NCBI GenBank assembly: GCA_019843655.1
Contig: JACDQD010000104.1
Span: 8,308,001 to 8,372,000 of the forward strand
Length of the DNA stretch: 64,000 nucleotides
Origin: Lethocerus indicus
Lineage: Eukaryota; Arthropoda; Insecta; Hemiptera; Belostomatidae
Direction: 5' to 3'
Shown: one piece after another, positions 22,871-33,477 of the stretch
Layout of the letters: each line of letters opens with the position of its first letter
Numbering within the stretch: position 1 is the stretch's first letter
Program-made: the position numbers and the translations under genes
Notes under the pieces: generated by a model
What the model saw: only the letters and a program-made list of their open reading frames with translations
Databases searched by the model: none
What the model was told of the DNA's origin: nothing

Positions 22871-25341
22871 ATCCCTCTGTATTTACCATATCTGTATAAC
22901 ACGAAGTTATCCAGAATAATTCGTTTAAATATATTAACTATAAATTTACATTTTGACAAATTCACTTTGACAACAATACGCTCGATTGGACACGATTCAT
23001 CTCTATTATAGGTAAACCTAATCCGCACGATGCTGACCGTAAAACCGGAGCGATAAACCGCGGACGAAAGGGTTGATCGGACAGCAATATCCGATTAAAA
23101 TTATCGATACAGCCGGCACTGCTTGTTAATTTGTACAAGGTCTTGTAATTATTCCCCCAACAACCGAGGATAATGGAAAACCGAAACCGGGCACGGGAGC
23201 GCAGTCGTGGGTAGACGGTATAATACCCGTATGACGAGATTTCCATAAGGGTTTTTTACATCACAAAAAAAAATCTAATCCACCTTTCAATTGAACCAAA
23301 TCTCCTCCACTCTACGGCACTGGAGCCATGAAATTGCTTTCGTTCTTCTTCAAGCAATCGCCCGCCCCGACTTTGATTACCTGGCTACGCCAGGTTTAGT
23401 TTTTATTTGTTTTCGGATAACAATTTTAGAATGAAGTTGTTGTCGGGTTTCATGGTGGCCAACCTAATTGCGGTGCCAATATTTCGGGAGGCCCACCGCT
23501 AGCTATTTTTGTGGCTATGCTCGACAAAAAGCATACGGACCAAGAGATATTTTAATTTATTCAAATAAATATTTTATATTTCCTTTTCAAAGGCGAAATG
23601 GCTCTAAATCTAGACGCTCATAAGTATGTTGCGGATAATGGATTAGTACCTTTTGAATATGTTTTGGGAACACTTTTTTACCAGAATTATCCCATGGGCC
23701 GTTCACTATTGGTATTGGCGATCACAAATTTCGGTGTTGTTGTTGTTGTTGGAATAAGCGACTGTCCGTAGCAAAACGCAGTTTCGGTGAGTGACTACCG
23801 CAGACCGCCGATAAACGTACGCAGTTTTTGCCACCACTTTCTCGTACCGATGAAAGTGGAAGACCGCCTCGATTTCGCAGCCGAGAACCGATTTCCTCCG
23901 GCCGATTGAAATAGCTGATTCTCACTGACCCAGTCTACTGCACTTAAAAATTACTTTTTTTATAAAAAAAAAAATTGAGAACCCGAGTTGAGAAAAGCGG
24001 TATCGGTTGAAAAATAATAATGAAGGGGCACGATTCACGATCACAAGAGGTAGAATCTGTATAAGTATAAATCGGATAACAAAAATTAATTTATTTGAAT
24101 ACACAATATTTTTTTATTGTTTGTTTGCAATATTAAATAATTTATTTAATATAGTAACGATAAGTGGCGCCGCAAATATGTTCCACCCAGTGACGGACAA
24201 GCAATAAATTAACCTCTCGGGGTGTCGGCACTATCGGCCTGTAAACCGGATGCGACACCGGTTGATCCTGGCGGCCCTTTAAAACTGACGCAATCAAAGT
24301 TTGCCGACTAAATTTTAATTTATATTAGCAGGGGAGGTTCCACCCCCCAACCACCCCCACCCCAGTACGCTGCCCCCGATACCCTCCCCGCTGGTTGGCG
24401 CGGGCAGCCCATGAATTTTCATCAGGTTTATGCGGCCGACGTGTCCCCCTCCACTCGCGGTTTATATTCAAGCAATTTCAGAAACCTAATCGAATTTATC
24501 GGCGGGACACACCAAACTAGGGGCGCTAGAACGTACGGACGAATGTAAAGCGCGTTGAGAAAATGGAACTGCTGGATTGAATACAGTGTAGACAATATCG
24601 GATCGTAATCAAAGTAATGCCGGTTATTTGAGATATTAAACAATCGTAAATTTTATGACGTAGAAAACGGACCACAAGTCATTTCGGTACGCCTCGTATA
24701 TGCACTGTACCGAACATTTCCGATCGACTACTCTATGATAGAGATAACATTGTTATACGATCGGCCAACATAAAGGACATTATTGAAGGTTAATGAGTAC
24801 GCTGACCCTTCGAATGATGTTAAAGCGTCCTTTGAATGATCGATTTGAGCGTTCAGAAAACTCTTCTGCTCTGAACAAAAAAGAAAAATCGAATTTGGTG
24901 ATAATTAGTTATTCGGATAAATTTATTTATGAATTCTCCAAGCCATATGGTCCGAAATTGGGCACTAGCAGACTGAGGACTGCACCGTATGCAAGTGTCA
25001 GGACGAATTTCCTCTAACACTTGAATAATTCATAGGCCATAAATTCAAACTCGACGAAAGACAATTCGAACTTGTAATGAAGTCGGTTACATCGACTCTC
25101 GAACTGCTATACAGTTTGTACATCTTGAATTGATTATAATCGGACGAGTCCGAGATCCGAAAGACAAACGTTGCCGCTCCCAAACAAGATAAAAGAACAA
25201 TATCGTCGAATGAAATAGAAACATTACACAGGGGCTCACGTCTTCTGGAAGGCCAATTCAAAAATATTTCTGAAAAAGTACTAAAAAACCGGCATTCTGT
25301 TATTATGTTAGCATTGCCTTCGACATTGCTTAACAGTCGAT
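22871..25341. other. non-coding stretch, no gene recognised
   Basis: Holds a (TGT)5 run at 23735-23750 that reads as five Gln on the minus strand, a small hairpin near 23383-23397 (CCTGGC, TAC, GCCAGG), and a C-rich islet at 24340-24390 with quadruplex potential on the minus strand. No gene or transposon is supported. Confidence 0.5.
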
Positions 25342-25363
25342 CGCGAGCTACTGGTAGCTCGCG
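25342..25363. repeat. 10-bp-arm palindrome
   Basis: CGCGAGCTAC and GTAGCTCGCG are perfect complements separated by TG only. The arms are GC-rich within AT-rich surroundings, which makes chance less likely than for an AT palindrome. Confidence 0.85.
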
Positions 25364-27183
25364 GGGATATTTTTATTTTTATGTTAAAATTAAAACCTAC
25401 CTATTCTAAAGTATTTTCTTCCTTAAATGAATCCAATAAATTTATCAAATAAAACTTCATTCTATCTGCTCTTTGAGTGCCTAGCATATACCGAAATTGT
25501 ATCACGAGAACTGTTAATATTGTTTATTTGAAACTTTAAAATCGGACATAAATCCGAAGTTTTCATTGAATTTAGTGGGCGGGTCTGTATAGTGGAAGCC
25601 GTACGGAAATTGTGTTGCGGGAGGGGCGGGGGCGAGGAGACGGACGTGGGCAAACATCGGGTCGCAATCAAGTGTTTAGAATTAACTGCCGACCCCCGGG
25701 AGGGACCGACAACGAAAACCGGGCAGAAAATGTTTCTGAGCGGCGATGCGGGGGGATGGAGCGAGGGAAGGGGAGGAACACGAGTGATTTGTTCCTGGGA
25801 AACCGCACGGGGAAAGTAATTCTAGGGCCGGACAGCTTTACCATCCCCCCAAGGCACCCCGGCCTCGATTGGAAGGGCCTCGACCACCGCCGATTATTTG
25901 GGCTCCGCAGGAGGCGCGGGAAGGAGCACCGCGAAGCCACTACGCCACTTGGCGTTTTTCCACCTTATTATAGAGTTCTGACTCGAGGGCTAATTATTCG
26001 TCGAACTAATGAAATTATGGATTCGACATTACGAAGTTCACAACTTGGAGTAACGTTCAAAAGAGAACAGAGTTTACCCCTGAAGGCATGCTGAGAGTGC
26101 ATTGTTCTATGCAAATTAATGGTTGATGAAATAATTAAAATTGAATCATTAACGTAGAACATTATATTTTCTCCGAAGGGATGTATCCTGTAAAATAATT
26201 TTTTTACATAATAGATCTTAAAAGTTGATCTCACTAAAGAGTTCGTGCTAATAAATTTCATCGAACTAATGTTAACTCTGCATCAAGCATAAGCCACCGT
26301 CTTTCTGTTTCCATTCTGAAATAATGTCTCAACTCTCTCACGGTTCGGGTATTGTAAACAAAAGGGCACTGACACAGAAGGGGAACTGGGAACAGGGACT
26401 ACGTGACCGGACGTAGAATAGGACAATAGGGACAAAAGTGTTTCAACAATGAGGTCGTCACTTGTCAAAGAAGGTAGCGGTCCCCCACCGGTACGCCCTT
26501 AAGGGCTTTGCAGGCATGATTTTTCGGTGGGCGTCGACAATTTTCCCGCACATCTGGACTTCAGGCGCTAAATATACAAGCTCTTAAGTGTGTCTGTATA
26601 TCTGACGCTGTTTCATTTATAGCCGCCTGTTAATTGCAACGTAAATGATTTACTGCAGCTCTTAACACGTTAGTAGACCGCAACATTTAGTGCGAACAGC
26701 ATACGGGTTGCCGCGCCGTTACGGAAATCTCAGTAATATTCCTTGGGCAATTAAGAATCAAGAGGAAATAATTCGATTATAGTTACTTTTTGTACTTATC
26801 AAATTTGAAAGTACTAAAATCGTTCTAGATGATTTTCATTGAGGAATTTAAGAGAACCCCGGATTATCAGTATTGTGGTTAACTCAATTCTGTTTTATGG
26901 TTTCAATTTTTTCCGCGGTAATCGCGGTTCAGAAGTAATATTTCTGAACATAACATTAAAATTTAAGGCTTATAGTGGTAGTCAAGATGAAAACACGAGA
27001 ATATTCCGATCTTGTTAGGAAATCCTACAGTGAGAATAATTGATCGGGCTTGTAATTATTAATCTTTTCTCGAATCCTCTCCGCCGTTTATGATGGATTT
27101 ATAAAACGGGACTAATATTTATCCTGAACGCGGGGCGGGACAAAAGCCGCCCTGACTGGCTTATTAATTTCCGCGGGGAGACG
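25364..27183. other. non-coding stretch, no gene recognised
   Basis: A GC-rich islet at 25.60-25.96 kb produces long but featureless overlapping reading frames on both strands. The block 26.48-26.74 kb has mixed composition, with ATTA cores and a TGCAGCTC E-box-like site, and could be regulatory. Nothing is recognised with certainty. Confidence 0.45.
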
Positions 27184-27214
<31 letters not shown>

Positions 27215-27229
27215 GGAGAGAGAGAGAGG
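27184..27229. repeat. (GA)n microsatellite
   Basis: About 46 bases of GA repeat with an AA and a GG interruption. Confidence 0.95.
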
Positions 27230-28938
27230 CTCATCATCCATTGTGCCGCGTATAACGGATCATCCCCTCGAATTATTTTCTCCGAATAATTGAGACCTGT
27301 TATGACTGTCGCTGGGGGAAGGTTTCAATTTCTGGAGGGTCCGGATGGTGCTCCGCCGCCTAGACCTCGTCGGCCCACTGAGGACGAGAGCGAGAGAGAG
27401 AGGTCCTTTTCCATTATTGAAAGCCGGCTAATCAACGCCCCGTTAATATTGTATGAGCCCCTGCTGGAAGGATGGGAAACTAATTTTAAAAGCGGTACTG
27501 GGGGTAGGGCAAAGAAGAGGAGCCGCCAGTGAATTATAAACGTGGAAAATCGAGACGCCCTAACCCTCCAACCCCTTACACCACCGACGCTGTTTTGCAT
27601 TTGACCCCGGCCCCTTTTATTCCTGCATGTTCAAAGTATAAGTTTTCCTTATCCGCTCGCTTATTTTGTTTTAACCGAAACCGGTTTCGAATTTTTATCG
27701 GTAACATTTGGGGGCTGAAAAAATAATATCCTTCAATTTTGACCAGTATCAAAGAAGGCACTCGGACTTATGTTATACGAAATATAACTAATATTAGTTA
27801 TTTTAGCTCTTCAGCTACTCCCTTATGAGAGACACGTAATATCAAATATCTAAATGTAGAAATGCGGGAACTCCCGGTTGCGTTAACTGCGATTTTACCG
27901 GTCAGTTAATTGGGATCAGGAAACTATTTTTGCTGTCTCGCGATGAAATATTGAGTTCTGTCTGAGCGAGCTTCACCGCTCCAGATACTGATTTAGCTTT
28001 TTCCTCCTCTGTGCCGACGACATATTGTTCCATTAAGGTTGTTCCTGTCATTGTTCGGAATTAGCCGTTTTCGCTTCATTACGTTCGCTCCGGGTTTCAT
28101 GCCGGGAGTTATCGTCGACATACGTATTTTTCTCTTGTAGCTATCTGTTATTGCACAGAACGACTCAGTGACATTTCTGTTTATGTGCTATAACATCTCA
28201 TAAATTAAGCATCACTTTTTGTATTAGTAACTACTGTTGCACCCAAACATCTTCCCTGTCCGCTTTTCAATTTCTGTTATCCATATTATCTGTCATTTGC
28301 AGTTTTTTCTTAGTTATTAATTTCTGTTATACATAACCTATGTTGTGTGCAGAACAATCTGTAAACAACCCACAAAAGAAAATGCATGGTGTAGGATGAC
28401 TGTAGCAGCCTAAAACTCCCCTAAATGATCCCGACCGACGTCTTCGGCAGTTCCCCTTCTGGGTGCCGTAACTATTTTTTTCTATTTTTTTTCTACTGCG
28501 CCTCCGCCTGCAGCGCGGTCTCGAGTGTTTTCTAGTGCCGCGTTTAATATTGTTTATCGCGCCGGATTTATCTTAATGGGATAGCCCTTATCGTGTTTTA
28601 TGGCGTATTTCACCCCCCCGCCCCCGCCGGCGTATCTCCCTGTAATTGCCGTAATTCCTGCCCCCGGTCAAACACTCGAGACGAAACGTTATTTTCGGCT
28701 GACGAGAGCGATCCCTAGAGTGATGGTCCCGAGTCGAAGCGACCCTGCAGTTTATTCGGGCTTCGGGCCGATAGAACTCAATGGGCCGTAAAATTAGTTG
28801 TAAAGTAGTAAGACTTTACGTTACAACAATAGCTCTTAATATTAAATTGGTATAATAAAACGTAGGTAAATGCTAGAATAGTTTAATCTGCTAATGCGAG
28901 GATAGAACTGATTTTTAACAAAACAATTTCTGTTTCAG
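27230..28938. other. non-coding stretch, no gene recognised
   Basis: Mixed composition with C-rich runs near 28610-28625. No feature beyond short chance reading frames. Confidence 0.5.
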
Positions 28939-28983
28939 ATTTATTGGGAGTCAGCGCCTTTGGATAAGCTTCTTCTCCTGGAG
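28939..28983 (+). CDS. candidate 45-nt microexon
   Basis: An acceptor AATTTCTGTTTCAG, with possible branch sequences CTGAT and TTAAC 25-35 bases upstream, is followed by 45 bases and the donor GAG/GTAAGC. In phase 0 it reads IYWESAPLDKLLLLE; a second frame is also open and the third has a stop. The length divisible by three fits a cassette microexon, a class common in neuronal and cytoskeletal genes. I do not recognise the peptide and no neighbouring exons could be chained to it. A 45-base open frame carries little information, so the call rests on the two splice sites. Confidence 0.27.
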
Positions 28984-31634
28984 GTAAGCCAGACATTTTT
29001 ACTTATACCAATAGTTAAATATACAATAGGTTGATTGGATTGATAGGTATATTTATTACATTAATTTTAACACTAGAATCAGATCCGAAGAAAAAATTGA
29101 AATATTTTCATACGATTTTTGGCCCAGACAATATTTTTACTTTAGCGAACCGCAATGGTAGTTTTGGGGCATATCTAAATGTAGGCTAGTTAAACATTTA
29201 AAAGCCAGAAAACTTCCTTATGCGGGGTGAAAAAGTGTTCTGGCTGCGCAGTCTGATGAAAACAAACGCGGCCGCGGTCCGGCCCGGGGTTGGTGGGCGA
29301 CGCCTCCTCAGGGCCCCGGCTAATTCCTTTTCGCCCCGAACCCTAATTCCCACTCACTCTTAGTTAGGAGGGCGGAAAACTTCCACAGGGGCCAGTTTTA
29401 CAAGTAAACTCCTACTTCGGGCGTTGCGGCGGCGGGGGGGGGGGCGCCTCTCCGGCCCGGACGATAAAAGGGGTCATACCCGGGCGTTTTATCGCCGGGA
29501 GTACGCCGGCCTGCCCAACTTCCCAATTAGACGTCGGCCTTTTGCGAGACCTCCCCCCCCCACCCCGAAATTTGTGGGGCCCCGGGAAAACCACACGCCT
29601 GTGATCCTTGTGGTAAGGTGTCTCTGATTAGCCTGCATACTGCTAACTGACTATCACAGATTCCATACATCATTCGTGTAGTTTTACGCCACTGTTTCCA
29701 AAACGGCGTTTACCAAACCATTACCAATTATTCGGGCCTAATACGTTTTAATGGATATTTAAGAGCGATTATTTGAAACTTCTGTTCCGAGATAGGTTGC
29801 CGTTCTGAATATTGCCCTGCGGTGTTTCCGATTAGTTGAAAAACGTTTTTGAAAAGACGCCTCTCTGTCGGGTTTAGATATTTCACGGTCGGCGACCACT
29901 TCCTCCTCCCCCCCCCATCCCCGCCGCACAGGCCGGGGTTTATCAGATCGGAACGTTGGAATACCGGGCGCGTTTGACTCCGCGCCTCTGTTTTCGGGAT
30001 TGAGCGTGCCGAATTGGCACGGCCGAACAATCGGACAATGCCGACTGAGGCCGCAACAGAGTCGGCTGCCGCCTCTTTGTCGGCCCTATTATACAGCAGG
30101 CCCGGTTGAACAATGACCGGCTAAACGATTGAATCATCCAGTCGCGTGTGTCGCGTCGAGTGCCCCGCAACAACATACATTAGGGATCCCAGTGATGGCT
30201 CGCGACATTAAAACATTTACATAACAATCACTACACAATGGAGAGGAGAGTTCATTACTTTCCAATACTTTCGTATGTTCGCCTGAGTGTCGCTACTGAA
30301 TTATTTTCATCCATCGCTCATAAGAGACGATATGTTTAAAAATGTTTACTTAGTCTAATGCTAATGCTTCAGAATCCACGGGTAGAAGTCTACCATAAAG
30401 CACAAAATGACTATATGAAGGGAAAATATTACGTAGTTAGATTATTTCATACGCGTATATTGTTCCGTACTATTTATTCCAATTTAAAACCCGATTTAAC
30501 CCAGAAGTCGTTCCCAAGAAACTAATCCAGATTGTCTTACAAACTTCTAAGTGATAGCCCCCTAACATTTAAACTTGTCATCCCGGCCCTCCTGAAATAA
30601 TTACTTAGGAGTCTTAATAAACACCCGGATGGTTCGTTTGCGAATAATTGTTTCGGGAAACTTATTCGGCGGGAAGAAACTTGTGCGGGGCGAACGAAAA
30701 GCTATAATTTGGAATTTTAATCGGGTCCCCCCCCCCTAAGCTAAGTCTGTGTGTAGGCTTGGCGGGAGCCGGGAGCCGGGAGATAGTGGGGGCCCCCGCT
30801 AGCAGTCCCGTCCTCCAGCCCTAAAGATAAGGAAGTTTTACCCGTTCGTTATACCCAGTAGGCCGCGTCCTAATAACTTTAAAACGCGGCCTCGTTTCGT
30901 TTGGATTCGGGCGGATTTCCCAACCGACTGAATCCCTCTATTTAGCCAAATTGTCATATTACGAACGCCTTAATAAATGCACACGACGGTTCCCAAAAAT
31001 TTATTCTAGAAAATCCCTAAAATTAATTGAGTCGCTATTATTTAATTATTTCAACTTGTTGTCTCCAGTGTGGATCCTGGTATTTCTCTTTGTGAATACA
31101 TAGGTTTTGTATGTTATTCAAGTCCATATATAATGCACTATCCTTGTTGCACTACATTTTAATAGTTAACCATTTGTTAGTTATTAAATTGGCTCAATTC
31201 CGATAAAATCGTGCTATTCGTTTTATATACTGTACTGTGAGGTTATAAACTTAAAAGTAATGTTTCTAAAAAGACTGCGATTAATTTTCGGTAGGCAGAC
31301 TAATTCTATCTAATCAGGGATCTGTTCTATTTAGTGGGGGAGGCTAAGAAATCCGTTCTTACAGCGAGTGGGGCCTGAGACTTGGCCAGGTCACGGCCCT
31401 AATGTCCGCCCTCCCACCGCCCGCTGTTTTTTCCCGTCTTTCTTAGGCCCTTCTAGGGCTTTATCGAGTGGCCCTGCACGGCCCTCGCGGGGCTTCCCGC
31501 CGGTAATATCGCCTACATGAACTAAGGAAAACTCTCGTCCATTTCCCGTAACTCACCCGGGAATTTATTCATAAAGCCTCCGGGGGAAGGTAACCGTTCG
31601 GTTGGACAACCGATCTAAAAAAGTAATAAGAATC
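28984..31634. other. non-coding stretch, no gene recognised
   Basis: GC-rich islets at 29.26-29.58 kb (with G11 at 29434-29444), 29.88-30.17 kb and 30.72-30.91 kb (with a 7-bp GGGAGCC repeat, almost three copies, at 30764-30783), and 31.33-31.58 kb. No gene is supported. Confidence 0.5.
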
Positions 31635-31670
31635 AGATATTTTGTTTCCCGAATGGAAAACAAAATATCT
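31635..31670. repeat. 13-bp hairpin next to a retrotransposon relic
   Basis: AGATATTTTGTTT (31635-31647) pairs perfectly with AAACAAAATATCT (31658-31670). The 10-base interval can add CC/GG around GAAT. It ends 12 bases before the open frame of the Jockey-like relic. Confidence 0.8.
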
Positions 31671-31682
31671 TATATAAATTAA

Positions 31683-31868
31683 TATTGCATATTAGACTTG
31701 ATTAAAATTAGAATAGCAATCGAGGCAAACAATGCTCCCTGGTATGTTTCCAATCTCGCTCTTCAACACGACCTCAACATAATGTCTAGCCACCCAAGTT
31801 ATAAAATCCCAGTTTCCCATATATATTCCCGTCTTTCTGCTCACCCCAATCCTAGGGGTCTAGATTAA
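31683..31868 (+). pseudogene. Jockey-like non-LTR retrotransposon RT relic (C-terminal part)
   Basis: An open run of 61 codons ending in TAA (31866-31868). It contains NNAPWYVSNLALQHDLNI and, about 20 residues later, YSRLSAHPNP. These match in order and spacing the region after the reverse-transcriptase core of Jockey-clade ORF2 proteins, where an APWYVSN-type motif is followed by an H-x-DL-x-I motif and then a RL-x-x-HPNP motif. The catalytic core and the endonuclease are absent upstream, which is stop-rich, so this is a truncated dead copy; 5' truncation is usual for these elements. The family assignment is from motif recognition and could be a related LINE clade. Protein activity is not expected. 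Confidence 0.8.
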
Positions 31869-33449
31869 CAAATCAGGAAAGTGTTACCAGTGGATGATTT
31901 GTACATCGTGTAAGATTGTTGATTATGAAAAGTTGAAATTATTATGATTGTTTATAATCCGTCCAGATTCCTTAATCCGTGGAATACCTGCTATAGGAGA
32001 ACAGTCGTATCTTATTTTATAGGCCATAATGATATGGTACATCCTAATTGGAATTTATTATCAGTTTCGGGCGTCTTAGGAATTATTAGATGCATAATAC
32101 TCTAACGGGGATTTTCAGCGCGGGGAACATTTCACGTACGCAGTAATTCAAATTTCGTGACTCAGACCTCATTACAGTTTCCACGCTGGTTAGTAATTTT
32201 ATGGCGGACATAAAACGGCCATTACCCGGCGTGTGAAGAGGTGCATTGTAGGGACACTGTGATTTACAGTGTTCAGCTCAACAGTTTTACGTCAACTTCC
32301 CGTTCACCTTTCTGTAAAATGTATCACAAGATGGGTGTACAGGCCACAAGTATAGGCGCTGTTTTTTAAAAATAATTAGATTTTAATTTACTAAAATTAT
32401 CATTGTGTGTTTTCTATAAGGGAATTCAAAAGTTCTTCTTGATTGATTATTTCCATTTGTTATTACAAATAAAGTGATAAAAATTATCATCAAACATGCC
32501 AGTTAAATATTCGACGTTATTTTACTATATTGTAACTTCCTTTCCGTTAAGGCCGCTATCGCAAGTGCCTTCCGTTGTCTGATACGCAGTCCATTTAAAA
32601 TAAATAGCCTTTGAAATATCAGAATGCCTACAGATATGACTCCCAATTAGAAAAATTCTTAAGTCTCTGTCGTGCACGTATATTACTAACATTTATTTAT
32701 GTTTCTATTTTTGTAGTTACTCAATGGATTTTTATACAATCCATTGCGCACTATCGGTTTATTACAATTTTTCGGTTTATTGAGATTTCAGTCTGAGTCC
32801 CAGCCTTACTCGTTCAGTAGTATAGCGTGCGATAAACAAAAGTCACACAGCTTCGATTCGCCATTTTTTGAGCAGAAACGTTTTCATCAAAGAACTCCGA
32901 AGTGTGACTCCTCTTTTAATTAATTACTGCCGCGAAATATCAGACTTTCAGAGGCAATAGAAACGGTTCATTTTATAGTTGTTTCTGCCCGGATCCTTTC
33001 GGGCTCCTCTTGGTTGACTGCGACAGGTCATTAGGGTCGGGCGGGCCGTCGCCGTCACCGCCGTGCAGAACTTAACGCCAGGGTTCTGCACCGTTCTATG
33101 GCGCCCGATGGATCGCAACGGTTACGGCTCCCGACCGGCATATTTGCCCTCCCGAAACGCCCTCTTTCGTCTACCGTAAAAATCCGCGGCCCGATAATCC
33201 GCCACCGCTCTGGACCGTCGCGGACGGGAGCCCAGTTCACAGCAGATAGTCAACTAGAAATTACTGTCTTTTACTTTTGCTTTCTTCTTTTAATCCAGCC
33301 ACGAATCGTATGGTACACTTTCTAAATATAGGGCATTGGAAAAATACGCAGAACAATAAGACAAATACGCGCACAGTCCCTCTGGCCTATCACTCTGGCA
33401 CACGGTGCGAGCACGGTCAGGATGCCCCAAAAGCATCACGTGTCTCTGA
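31869..33449. other. non-coding stretch with one possible regulatory block
   Basis: Apart from the paired sites at 32197-32215, described separately, this is AT-rich DNA followed by a GC-rich islet at 33.00-33.23 kb. No gene is recognised. Confidence 0.5.
32100..32290. promoter_or_regulatory. candidate cis-regulatory element with paired TTTTATG sites
   Basis: TTTTATG (32197-32203) and CATAAAA (32209-32215) face each other across GCGGA, giving two opposed Abd-B/Caudal-type cores; ATTACC and TAGTAATT lie next to them. The block has mixed base composition and no open frame. It resembles the arrangement at 6591-6607. Function is inferred from motifs only. Confidence 0.22.
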
Positions 33450-33477
33450 GCTACTGAAGGTGGCCAGCAGCCGAAAC
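33450..33477 (+). ncRNA. hammerhead-like core, degenerate copy
   Basis: GCTACTGAAGGTGGC, loop CAGCA, GCC and GAAAC form the order core, stem II, GAAA. The segment is identical at 25 of 28 positions to 38187-38214. The core reads CTGAAGG, so position A9 of the hammerhead consensus is G, and after GAAAC comes an A-rich run instead of a cleavage triplet. It would not be active as it stands. Confidence 0.35.

Noticed and set aside
25612..26094. 160-codon plus-strand reading frame
   Set aside because: Lies in a GC-rich islet where stops are rare; overlapping long frames exist on both strands, composition is Gly/Arg-rich and no motif is recognised.
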